Part shown: one piece after another, positions 1 to 5,402 of the stretch
Position numbering within the stretch: the first letter of the stretch is position 1
How the letters are laid out: every line of letters begins with the position of its first letter
IMG/VR virus record: IMGVR_UViG_3300032284_000662
Location: 1-33,581 of that record
Origin: a virus
DNA: 33,581 nt
Reading direction: 5' to 3' (one strand)
The notes under the pieces: model-generated
Told to the model about the DNA's origin: nothing
Database searches by the model: none
Seen by the model: the letters and a program-made list of their open reading frames with translations, nothing else
Program-made: the position numbers and the translations under genes

Positions 1-45
1 ATTGATGCTTGGTGTATAGGTATCGGTTACTAAAGTAATTTTCAA
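1..45 (-). CDS. N-terminus of a GT4-type glycosyltransferase (partial)
   Basis: Only the first 15 codons are in the window; the gene runs off the left edge. Starting at a TTG codon the frame reads MKITLVTDTYTPSIN, which resembles the N-terminus of GT-B glycosyltransferases of family GT4 (VTDTY-P-IN-G pattern, as in MgtA-like mannosyltransferases). The TTG overlaps the TGA stop of the endonuclease gene (TTGA), and an AAGGA lies about seven bases upstream, inside the last codons of that endonuclease. An in-frame stop a few codons upstream rules out a longer N-terminus. In bacteria such glycosyltransferases often sit beside LpxH-like phosphoesterases, as here once the endonuclease is ignored. 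The call rests on 15 residues. Confidence 0.5.
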   Translation of the reverse strand, partial: MKITLVTDTYTPSIN

Positions 46-779
46 TTTAAATCCTTTAAATTACAATTATCAAAGTGCCATCTATACATACTTCCAGCAC
101 CTCCTAATTTTTTACAATGTGGGCATTCTATTTTAAGTTGTGGTTTATTTTTTAAAGCAAGAGACCTTTTTTTAAGATGCTCTTCTGATTGCTTGCCTGT
201 TTTTTTACCTTTATTCCATATATTTCTTGTTAATTTTCTTTTTTCATATTCTTCTGCTGTATATTTGCGACCTTTTCTTGTTTTATATATTTCTGCTTTT
301 TCTTCTTCATTCCAATTTCTTTTTAATCCATATGATACATGAACGACTTCCTTAGATAACCATCTTGGGTCGTCATTTGTTACGTGAAATATATTTCCAT
401 CTTTATCTTTTACTGTTATTTTTCCTTTATTGACGGTTCGTTTTTTATATTCGTTATATTCTTTTTTATTATATTTTTTAGATAATTCGTACTGCCAAGA
501 TGAAATGATTCTATTATCTATACCATTTGTATTACTCATGCTATTAAAAGCAAACAACATTTTCATTTTATTTTGACCATTTGTCATTTTTATTAATAGC
601 CAATGACATATAAAATGTTCTCTATATGTCAAGGCAACAATATTACTTTTATTATTATTTCCGCCAATAGATTTTGGTATAATATGATGTTTTTCAGTAG
701 GGGTTGTTAAAATATTTCTGTTTTTAGCATTTGTAATAATCTCGTTATACCAATTTGTATATTTGCTGTTATTAAACAT
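42..779 (-). CDS. Free-standing HNH homing endonuclease
   Basis: A 245-residue protein. The HNH nuclease core is near the N-terminus: KHHIIPKSIGG at residues 30-40, the NxxN segment that follows, and REHFICHW at 53-60. The middle is Lys/Arg-rich and probably binds DNA. The C-terminus carries a zinc-finger-like module, CPHC at 219-222 with RWH ending at 235 and Cys239, also seen in the endonuclease-like gene at the right end of the window. Such genes make a double-strand cut that promotes their own spread. The start follows AAGGA and a late-type promoter. The gene looks more AT-rich than its neighbours, in line with a recent arrival, and separates a phosphoesterase from a glycosyltransferase. 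No intron or intein features are visible. Confidence 0.85.
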   Translation of the reverse strand: MFNNSKYTNWYNEIITNAKNRNILTTPTEKHHIIPKSIGGNNNKSNIVALTYREHFICHWLLIKMTNGQNKMKMLFAFNSMSNTNGIDNRIISSWQYELSKKYNKKEYNEYKKRTVNKGKITVKDKDGNIFHVTNDDPRWLSKEVVHVSYGLKRNWNEEEKAEIYKTRKGRKYTAEEYEKRKLTRNIWNKGKKTGKQSEEHLKKRSLALKNKPQLKIECPHCKKLGGAGSMYRWHFDNCNLKDLN

Positions 780-796
780 AAAGTATTCCTTTTGTT

Positions 797-804
797 TATT
801 TATA
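797..804 (-). promoter_or_regulatory. T4-type late promoter (TATAAATA)
   Basis: On the minus strand this is a perfect TATAAATA, the T4 late promoter -10 octamer read by the phage sigma gp55. It lies 17 bases upstream of the HNH endonuclease ATG, leaving room for a short leader with an AAGGA ribosome site. No -35 is expected for this class. Confidence 0.6.
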
Positions 805-809
805 CAAAC

Positions 810-1553
810 TCAGTAATTAGTGTTATCCGCATAATATATTATTTCCCACGTTCCGTCTAAGTTTTCTACAAGAGCAGTGCAGCTTTCTACCCAGTCTCCG
901 CTATTCATATATGTAATATCGCCTATCTGGCGGATATTTGCGTGATGAATATGTCCGCATATAATACCATTGGCACCACGACTGTGTGCATAGTTGCTTA
1001 AGTTTTCTTCGTAATCGCCAATAAAGTTTACTGCTTGCTTAACTTTATATTTTGCCCACGCACTTAAACTCCAATGGGGTAGGTTTAGTTTATTACGGAA
1101 CCATGATACAATAACATTTATATAAATTAGTATATCATACCCCCAGCTACCTAAGTGTGCTAACCATTTCATGTTACTGATAACTGCATCAAATTGGTCA
1201 CCGTGCATGATAATATATCTCTTACCATCAACACCAGTATGTATAATGGTATCAATTAACTGAACATTACCAAACTTATGCTCGCCAAAGCTGCGTAAGA
1301 ACTCATCATGATTTCCTGGAAGATATACAACATGTGTATTTTTTCTCGCAATACGCATTAACTTTTGTATCACGTCGTTGTGTGCCTGTGGCCAATAGAA
1401 TGATTTAGTCATTGCCCAACCATCAATAATATCGCCCACAAGATATAATTTTTCGCATTCGAAAATTTTAATAAACTCAAGCAATTTCTCTGCTTGGCTC
1501 ATTCGTGTTCCTAAATGAACATCACTTATGACAACTGTTTTATATTGTTTCAT
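810..1553 (-). CDS. LpxH-like metallophosphoesterase
   Basis: A 247-residue calcineurin-like phosphoesterase with every metal-binding motif in order: DVHLG (11-15), GDIIDGW (40-46), GNHDE (80-84), HGD (117-119) and GHIHH (200-204). The SGDWVES segment near the end is typical of the UDP-2,3-diacylglucosamine pyrophosphatase family (COG2908, LpxH-like). In bacteria LpxH hydrolyses UDP-2,3-diacylglucosamine to lipid X in lipid A synthesis; relatives in this family have other or unknown substrates. The length is normal and the protein appears complete. It precedes an HNH endonuclease and a GT4 gene, so an envelope-glycan role is plausible. The phosphoesterase fold is certain; the exact substrate is not. 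Confidence 0.85.
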   Translation of the reverse strand: MKQYKTVVISDVHLGTRMSQAEKLLEFIKIFECEKLYLVGDIIDGWAMTKSFYWPQAHNDVIQKLMRIARKNTHVVYLPGNHDEFLRSFGEHKFGNVQLIDTIIHTGVDGKRYIIMHGDQFDAVISNMKWLAHLGSWGYDILIYINVIVSWFRNKLNLPHWSLSAWAKYKVKQAVNFIGDYEENLSNYAHSRGANGIICGHIHHANIRQIGDITYMNSGDWVESCTALVENLDGTWEIIYYADNTNY

Positions 1554-1578
1554 ACAGTATATTTACCCACTGTAAATG

Positions 1579-1818
1579 TCATAACCAACGCAACACAAAC
1601 GCAGTCATTATCTTTTCATCGTTGAATACGATTGTATAATACGGCATTTCACTGTAGTCTATAGAAGGAGTATGGTCTACGTGCCAATCTACATTATACG
1701 TATACCCCTGTTCTACCATCCAGTCATATATTTCTGGATTAGGATGCAACTGTGTAAATCCTGTTTCATAGTATAGCAACTCACGCACCTGTGCACGTGT
1801 CAGTACAATAGTATTCAT
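1579..1818 (-). CDS. Small LRW-family protein 5 (unknown function)
   Basis: Last of five tandem small genes; 79 residues from ATG (MNTIVLTRAQ). The start was chosen because GAGGTGG, encoded by the last codons of the preceding gene, lies just upstream. It ends in FVLRWL, the family's C-terminal signature, after a FNDEKIM segment matching the acidic stretch before the signature in its paralogues. Here LRW is encoded by TTG CGT TGG, which does not form a Shine-Dalgarno site, so the motif is kept at protein level even without a close downstream partner. No known domain, signal peptide or membrane segment is seen. Similar small proteins may be common in marine phages, but I cannot name a family. 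Confidence 0.7.
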   Translation of the reverse strand: MNTIVLTRAQVRELLYYETGFTQLHPNPEIYDWMVEQGYTYNVDWHVDHTPSIDYSEMPYYTIVFNDEKIMTAFVLRWL

Positions 1819-2018
1819 GTTGCCCACCTCACTAAGAACAGTGCATACATAGACTCATCGAAGAAATATATAGTTTCCCAACCATACCAACCAAAAGTGT
1901 GTGCTGGCAGTGTGTTCTCACACCATTCTAAAATCTCTTCTATCGGAGCCGCACCATTGTATTGCCATTGTTTTTCATATGAGAATTTATCTCGCAATTT
2001 CCCGTAAATTATGCCCAT
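1815..2018 (-). CDS. Small LRW-family protein 4 (unknown function)
   Basis: A 67-residue protein ending LVRWAT. It starts at an ATG nested in the LRWA codons of the gene before it, overlapping that gene by 10 bases, and lacks the strong upstream ribosome site of its siblings, so it probably depends on translational coupling. Its last codons (GTG AGG TGG) supply the ribosome site for the next gene. It is rich in Trp and Tyr (GWYGWETIYFF) ahead of the signature. Function is unknown. Confidence 0.65.
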   Translation of the reverse strand: MGIIYGKLRDKFSYEKQWQYNGAAPIEEILEWCENTLPAHTFGWYGWETIYFFDESMYALFLVRWAT

Positions 2019-2197
2019 CGCAGCACAAATGTCATCCTATCTTCTGGTTTAGGTATAAGCAGCATTGCACCAATACCAGCTTCAACACCCTCGGAACTCA
2101 TAATTTCATCTGCATTATCATGAAACCATTTTGGGTCTATTATAATACATAATTCTGGTGCATCCAAATCATCACAGAAAGAAAACTTCTGTTTCAT
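2009..2197 (-). CDS. Small LRW-family protein 3 (unknown function)
   Basis: 62 residues from the ATG beginning MKQKFSFCDD; a GTG two codons earlier is the alternative start. AAGGTGG lies just upstream, inside the Arg-Trp codons of the preceding gene, whose TGA overlaps this ATG (ATGA). It ends FVLRWA. The N-terminal part shares little with its paralogues beyond size, so the family is mainly defined by the C-terminus. Function is unknown. Confidence 0.65.
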   Translation of the reverse strand: MKQKFSFCDDLDAPELCIIIDPKWFHDNADEIMSSEGVEAGIGAMLLIPKPEDRMTFVLRWA

Positions 2198-2415
2198 GAC
2201 CACCTTACCGCAAACATTGCTGCATCCTGTTTATCACCAAAATAGTAGGTGATACGGTCGTATTGTGATACGGCATGGACCCCTTTTATCTCTACTCGAT
2301 CTCGATCCATATCCCGTATCACGCTGTTGGTTATATAACTTGGACAATGTTCCTTTGCCCATTTCAATGCCTCCCAATATGGATCGTAATCCAGAGTTAT
2401 AGCCGTTTCCTTCAT
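2194..2415 (-). CDS. Small LRW-family protein 2 (unknown function)
   Basis: 73 residues from the ATG (MKETAITLDY), with GAGGTGG upstream inside the coding end of the previous gene and an ATGA overlap with its stop. It ends DAAMFAVRWS, very close to DAALFALRWS of its upstream neighbour, which makes these two the clearest pair of paralogues in the cluster. A YYFGDKQ segment precedes the signature. No catalytic motif is visible. Function is unknown. Confidence 0.7.
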   Translation of the reverse strand: MKETAITLDYDPYWEALKWAKEHCPSYITNSVIRDMDRDRVEIKGVHAVSQYDRITYYFGDKQDAAMFAVRWS

Positions 2416-2651
2416 GACCACCTCAGTGCAAATAATGCTGCATCTTCACTCTTATCAAACTCACATGCAGTTACCACATATGTAGGAGTGCTGACAGTTG
2501 ATGTGTGATACAATTTCCAATTTGGACCATAATACTCATTTGGCTCAGCACCAAACCGCATAGGATTGCCAATGTTAAGCATCAGCCACTGTAGCACATC
2601 ATATACATCTTCTTGTGTAGAAAGATAATTTACTGTTACTCCATATGTCAT
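2412..2651 (-). CDS. Small LRW-family protein 1 (unknown function)
   Basis: First gene of the five-gene series, 79 residues from the ATG (MTYGVTVNYL). GAGGTGG precedes it, with the GAGG core five bases from the ATG. It ends DAALFALRWS, its Arg-Trp-Ser codons forming the ribosome site and stop/start overlap of the next gene. A sigma70-like promoter and a strong hairpin lie directly upstream, so the cluster should be transcribed from there, probably through to the phosphoesterase. Function is unknown. Confidence 0.7.
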   Translation of the reverse strand: MTYGVTVNYLSTQEDVYDVLQWLMLNIGNPMRFGAEPNEYYGPNWKLYHTSTVSTPTYVVTACEFDKSEDAALFALRWS

Positions 2652-2662
2652 GACCACCTCAT
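2648..2662 (-). promoter_or_regulatory. Ribosome-binding junction unit of the LRW cluster, with mini-ORF MRWS
   Basis: The leader of the first small gene reads ATG AGG TGG TCA TGA, a five-codon frame (MRWS, stop) that reproduces the Arg-Trp-Ser-stop end of the paralogues and carries the same GAGGTGGTCATGA ribosome-site/start junction. It looks like the repeat boundary of the duplicated gene unit. Whether it is translated is unknown. Confidence 0.45.
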
Positions 2663-2690
2663 AAAAAACAGGGCCATTTCTGGCCCTGTT
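2663..2690 (-). terminator. Rho-independent terminator or 5' hairpin
   Basis: A perfect 10-bp stem (arms 2667-2676 and 2681-2690, four-base loop) is followed on the minus strand by six Ts. It fits a terminator for the DUF805 gene. It also lies directly after a promoter -10 box, so it would be the first structure of the small-gene transcript, acting as an attenuator or a 5' stabilising hairpin. Confidence 0.75.
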
Positions 2691-2719
2691 ATACTACACC
2701 ATACTGCGCTTATTGTCAA
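2691..2719 (-). promoter_or_regulatory. Sigma70-like promoter of the LRW cluster
   Basis: TTGACA (2714-2719), a 17-base spacer and TAGTAT (2691-2696) on the minus strand. The -35 box contains the TGA stop codon of the DUF805 gene. Transcription would start at about the base of the hairpin that follows. Confidence 0.65.
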
Positions 2720-3126
2720 GCAGGTTTTGGGCCATACTGGTTATCACCTACACTAGGCGTAAACAGCATCCAGAGGGCCACACCGAAGCTGGCAAGGCTC
2801 ATAAGGACACCCAGAGCAGGTGCACTGGCTGAAACCGCTCCACTGCCGAAATTAAGCAGGTAAATCCAAATCATATGTGTGCCTGGAAGCCCCATATCGT
2901 GCAACCGCTTGATACCGATTGCCAAACCAACCCATGTGCCAAAGACCAGAGCAGCAATAAACAGGATAACCCCAAGGGTAATACCACCACCATCACCAGA
3001 AGACATTGCAGCAAATCCAATACCAAATCCCATAAACATAATAAGTGTCATCAAACAGGCATAGCCAAAGTATGATAGCCGTCCAAGTCGTCCGTCAAAG
3101 CTAAAAAGTGCGTTACTAACCGTCAT
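2716..3126 (-). CDS. DUF805 integral membrane protein
   Basis: 136 residues from the ATG beginning MTVSNALFSF, preceded by GGAAAGG at good spacing; a TTG six codons upstream is the alternative. DUF805 hallmarks are present: FDGRLGRLSYF near the N-terminus, IGIKRLHDMGLPG in the middle and a PSVGDNQYGPKP tail. About four hydrophobic segments (roughly residues 18-40, 48-72, 82-104 and 105-122) predict an inner-membrane protein. The function of DUF805 is unknown; it is widespread in bacteria, so this copy may be host-derived. It has its own strong promoter and downstream hairpin, making it a single-gene unit. Confidence 0.85.
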   Translation of the reverse strand: MTVSNALFSFDGRLGRLSYFGYACLMTLIMFMGFGIGFAAMSSGDGGGITLGVILFIAALVFGTWVGLAIGIKRLHDMGLPGTHMIWIYLLNFGSGAVSASAPALGVLMSLASFGVALWMLFTPSVGDNQYGPKPA

Positions 3127-3157
3127 ATTAAAAAACCTTTCCAAAGTTTGTTTTTAC

Positions 3158-3177
3158 ACTGTCAATATTACGACAGT
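3158..3177 (-). promoter_or_regulatory. Inverted repeat over the DUF805 -10 box (operator candidate)
   Basis: ACTGTC (3158-3163) and GACAGT (3172-3177) form a 6-bp inverted repeat that brackets the -10 hexamer of the DUF805 promoter. A dimeric repressor could bind here. No matching regulator gene is recognised in the window. Confidence 0.35.
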
Positions 3178-3193
3178 TTTGTGATTGTGTCAA
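3165..3193 (-). promoter_or_regulatory. Sigma70 promoter of the DUF805 gene
   Basis: A near-consensus promoter on the minus strand: TTGACA (3188-3193), 17-base spacer, TAATAT (3165-3170), starting transcription about 30 bases before the DUF805 ATG. Confidence 0.8.
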
Positions 3194-3201
3194 GTAAAAA
3201 A

Positions 3202-3936
3202 TTAAAAGCCAGATTGTTCAAGAGCATACCTGACTATTGCCGCATCTGCTGAATAATCACGAATCTTTTTCAACCAGAAATCAGGCTCAATATACCGTAT
3301 AGTCATGGCAACGTGCTCATCGTTGAAAGTGTCTAACTTTTCAATACCACTGTCACAACAGTATAATACCCAAGGTGAAATGCGACCATTAACGATATGA
3401 TTTACAAGTGTGCCATTACCAATAGAACGGAAATAGTTGCTGAGTTCGGCACTGTGGTCTTCTGCCCATTCCTGCATAAGACTAACACCTCGCTCAAGTG
3501 CGTCTTCATATGATTCTGTTCGTAACAGATTAAAAAGATAATCTTCGTAAAGTTTCTCACGGCACCAGTGATCAACCTTAAACTGATTCTTAAGAATGTA
3601 ATCAATAAATTGGTTTACCTTGATGGCATTGATGCTAACACAGTGTCGGCCAAACTTTACAAACGCATTGTAGAACTGGTTGTTGCTAAAATCATCATAA
3701 GTCTTAGTCTGTGCACTACCCTGTGTAAGTTCATAAAACCGTAGCCATGTTTGGAAACCAATCATGACACCTTTTTCACTCTTTTGATTTACACGACGTT
3801 TAGGTTCACATAGGTGTGCAGCAAGAGTTGTTTCACGAACAAATCCCTTACCACAATATTTGCAAACATGTTCGCCAGGCTTTAAATCCCGTCGTGCCTC
3901 TGCTGCAATTTTACGCAATTCATTACCTACGCTCAT
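3202..3936 (-). CDS. Conserved phage protein with N-terminal zinc finger
   Basis: 244 residues. A single CCHC-type finger is near the N-terminus: Cys25, Cys28 (CKYC), His41 and Cys43 (AAHLC), with the GKGF-ETTL pattern between them typical of nucleic-acid-binding fingers. The remaining 200 residues are mostly helical in character, with the segments NNQFYNAFVKFGRH and DHWCREKLYEDYL; I recall similar proteins in marine T4-type phages near uvsW but cannot name a function. It overlaps the gene before it by ATGA, so it is translated with the 3933-5393 series. A role in DNA metabolism or gene control is inference only. Confidence 0.7.
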   Translation of the reverse strand: MSVGNELRKIAAEARRDLKPGEHVCKYCGKGFVRETTLAAHLCEPKRRVNQKSEKGVMIGFQTWLRFYELTQGSAQTKTYDDFSNNQFYNAFVKFGRHCVSINAIKVNQFIDYILKNQFKVDHWCREKLYEDYLFNLLRTESYEDALERGVSLMQEWAEDHSAELSNYFRSIGNGTLVNHIVNGRISPWVLYCCDSGIEKLDTFNDEHVAMTIRYIEPDFWLKKIRDYSADAAIVRYALEQSGF

Positions 3937-4157
3937 TTTGTCACGTCGTGTAAAACTTTTGCCTGTCGTAGCGTATCCATAACGGTTGGGTCTTTGCTCT
4001 TAAAGATTGGACCCCACTCAACCCACCAATCCATAATTTCGTATAGCTGGCCCGTAATGTTTATTTGAAGTTGTTGCCCACCATAGGTCTCGGTAATGGT
4101 GCAATATCCAATACTTTTATTTCCTGAATCATTAACATACACATGTTTAATTGTCAT
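3933..4157 (-). CDS. Small hypothetical protein (74 residues)
   Basis: The start overlaps the stop of the preceding gene (ATGA) and its own stop overlaps the next start in the same way, so it is a member of a translationally coupled series. The sequence is mixed beta in character (GYCTITETYGGQQLQINITG) followed by a Trp-rich helix (YEIMDWWVEWG). No family is recognised. Confidence 0.6.
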   Translation of the reverse strand: MTIKHVYVNDSGNKSIGYCTITETYGGQQLQINITGQLYEIMDWWVEWGPIFKSKDPTVMDTLRQAKVLHDVTK

Positions 4158-4615
4158 TTCATTGCCTCTTTAATATTTTTATCAGTCCAGCCATGCCGTG
4201 TCAATAATTGCTTTAATTCTGCATCAGGTATTTTCTTGGCAAGCAGTTCAGCATCATCATCTTTTAATTCTGGATAAAGTTCCAACATGAGTTTAACACG
4301 TTTATTTTTAGATACCTTACTATTATATGTCAACCAATCGTGTCGTTGAACGCCCATGTTAGGCGAAATAGTCGTAGCCAACAACCACTGCAGTTTAGGA
4401 TGTTTGGCAATGTCAAAGAAATGCTTATTCAATCGTTCATTGGTGGCACACAGGTAATACTGCTGTAGTTCTGGTATACCACTAACATTACTACCCCAAC
4501 GCAACATCAGATAGTTGCTGAACTTCTTGCGCTCATCATCGTCCAGAGAATCGTAGAAGTCACGATTCTTTGTATCCAACTGTCGCATTTCATTTGCAAT
4601 ATCAAGTTTATCCAT
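4154..4615 (-). CDS. Conserved hypothetical phage protein (153 residues)
   Basis: A soluble, mostly helical protein with strong blocks: FSNYLMLRWGS, YYLCATNERLNKHFFDI, HPKLQWLLATTISP and GVQRHDWL, then a charged C-terminal helix pair. The block order (Arg-x-x-Ser, Asn-Glu-x-Asn, aromatic-rich helix, Arg-x-x-W-L) distantly recalls the small clamp-loader subunit gp62 of T4-type phages, but the match is too weak to assign. It lies in the uvsW-led series, overlapping its neighbours at both ends. A replication role is possible but not shown. Confidence 0.6.
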   Translation of the reverse strand: MDKLDIANEMRQLDTKNRDFYDSLDDDERKKFSNYLMLRWGSNVSGIPELQQYYLCATNERLNKHFFDIAKHPKLQWLLATTISPNMGVQRHDWLTYNSKVSKNKRVKLMLELYPELKDDDAELLAKKIPDAELKQLLTRHGWTDKNIKEAMK

Positions 4616-4880
4616 CTAATACTATTCCCGCCCACGACCCTGTTAATTGTGTCTCTTTTTGTTTTGGTTCTCTACTTAATTCATACACTGTTTTTATTTC
4701 TTTAACAAGTTCTGCAAGTGTTGGATTGAACCGTGATTCAATGAGTATATCTAACCACGCATCGACTTCTTCACGCTGCCGTTGTTGACTTTCATATACT
4801 TCATTATTGAAAGATAATGTCCCGCTACCTTGTGGCTTTGCATTTGCTGTTATCATTTTATTACTTAGTAATAAAATCAT
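4608..4880 (-). CDS. Small hypothetical protein (90 residues)
   Basis: The coding frame runs to a stop that overlaps the next start by eight bases. Two starts are possible: the first ATG at 4880, with a weak GGTAG upstream, or the ATG at 4856 (MITANAKPQG), which drops a short hydrophobic MILLLSNK stretch. The body is charged and helical (REEVDAWLDILIESRF, LAELVKEIKTVYEL). No family is recognised. Confidence 0.55.
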   Translation of the reverse strand: MILLLSNKMITANAKPQGSGTLSFNNEVYESQQRQREEVDAWLDILIESRFNPTLAELVKEIKTVYELSREPKQKETQLTGSWAGIVLDG

Positions 4881-4892
4881 TTTACTACCATA

Positions 4893-5393
4893 TCATACGA
4901 TGTTTTGAATGTCAATCAATTCACTTGCACGGCTGATTTCTTTTACAAAGTATGCACACACTGGTTTTGGACCATCACTGAGTGGCACACATAGTAGCTG
5001 ACCATTCTTAATCTTGGGGAAATACCAACGCACATCTTGATACACATCTGTAATTTCAATATTCATAAAAGCTGCACGGAAACTACTAATGGGATTAAAT
5101 GTAAATGCTTGGAATCCACGATCATTAAGTTTTGTTAGTGGTAGTGCTTCAAGGTCACCTATCTCTGCTTCGCCAATTAGGATACGCCAATTATATGGCA
5201 TCATTATTTTATAATTTCCAATTTTTAATACTAGTGCTGGATCATTAAAACTTTCCATGAACACCAGTGGTAAGAAATAATAATCTGCTTCAGAGGGGTT
5301 ACTATTATCCAGAACGCAAAATCTTAAATCTTCAACCTGTTCTGGTAGGTTATTCATTTCAAAAACTGTATTTTCAACTGTAAGTATACGCAC
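4893..5393 (-). CDS. Conserved uvsW-linked phage protein (166 residues)
   Basis: The start is GTG, preceded by AAGGA at six bases. The protein looks well conserved in character: YYFLPLVFMESF, KIGNYKIMMPYNWRILIGE, LTKLNDRGFQAFTFNPI and DVRWYFPKIKNGQLLCVPL, with a C-terminal PVCAYFVKEIS. I believe proteins of this type follow uvsW in other marine T4-like phages, which would make it a partner gene of the recombination and replication set; no catalytic motif is seen and no function is known to me. Confidence 0.65.
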   Translation of the reverse strand: MRILTVENTVFEMNNLPEQVEDLRFCVLDNSNPSEADYYFLPLVFMESFNDPALVLKIGNYKIMMPYNWRILIGEAEIGDLEALPLTKLNDRGFQAFTFNPISSFRAAFMNIEITDVYQDVRWYFPKIKNGQLLCVPLSDGPKPVCAYFVKEISRASELIDIQNIV

Positions 5394-5402
5394 GTTAATT
5401 CC

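Noticed and set aside
4154-4615. Assignment as the clamp-loader small subunit gp62
   Set aside because: Only a loose order of residues matches and the gp44 and gp45 neighbours are not in the window; left as unknown.
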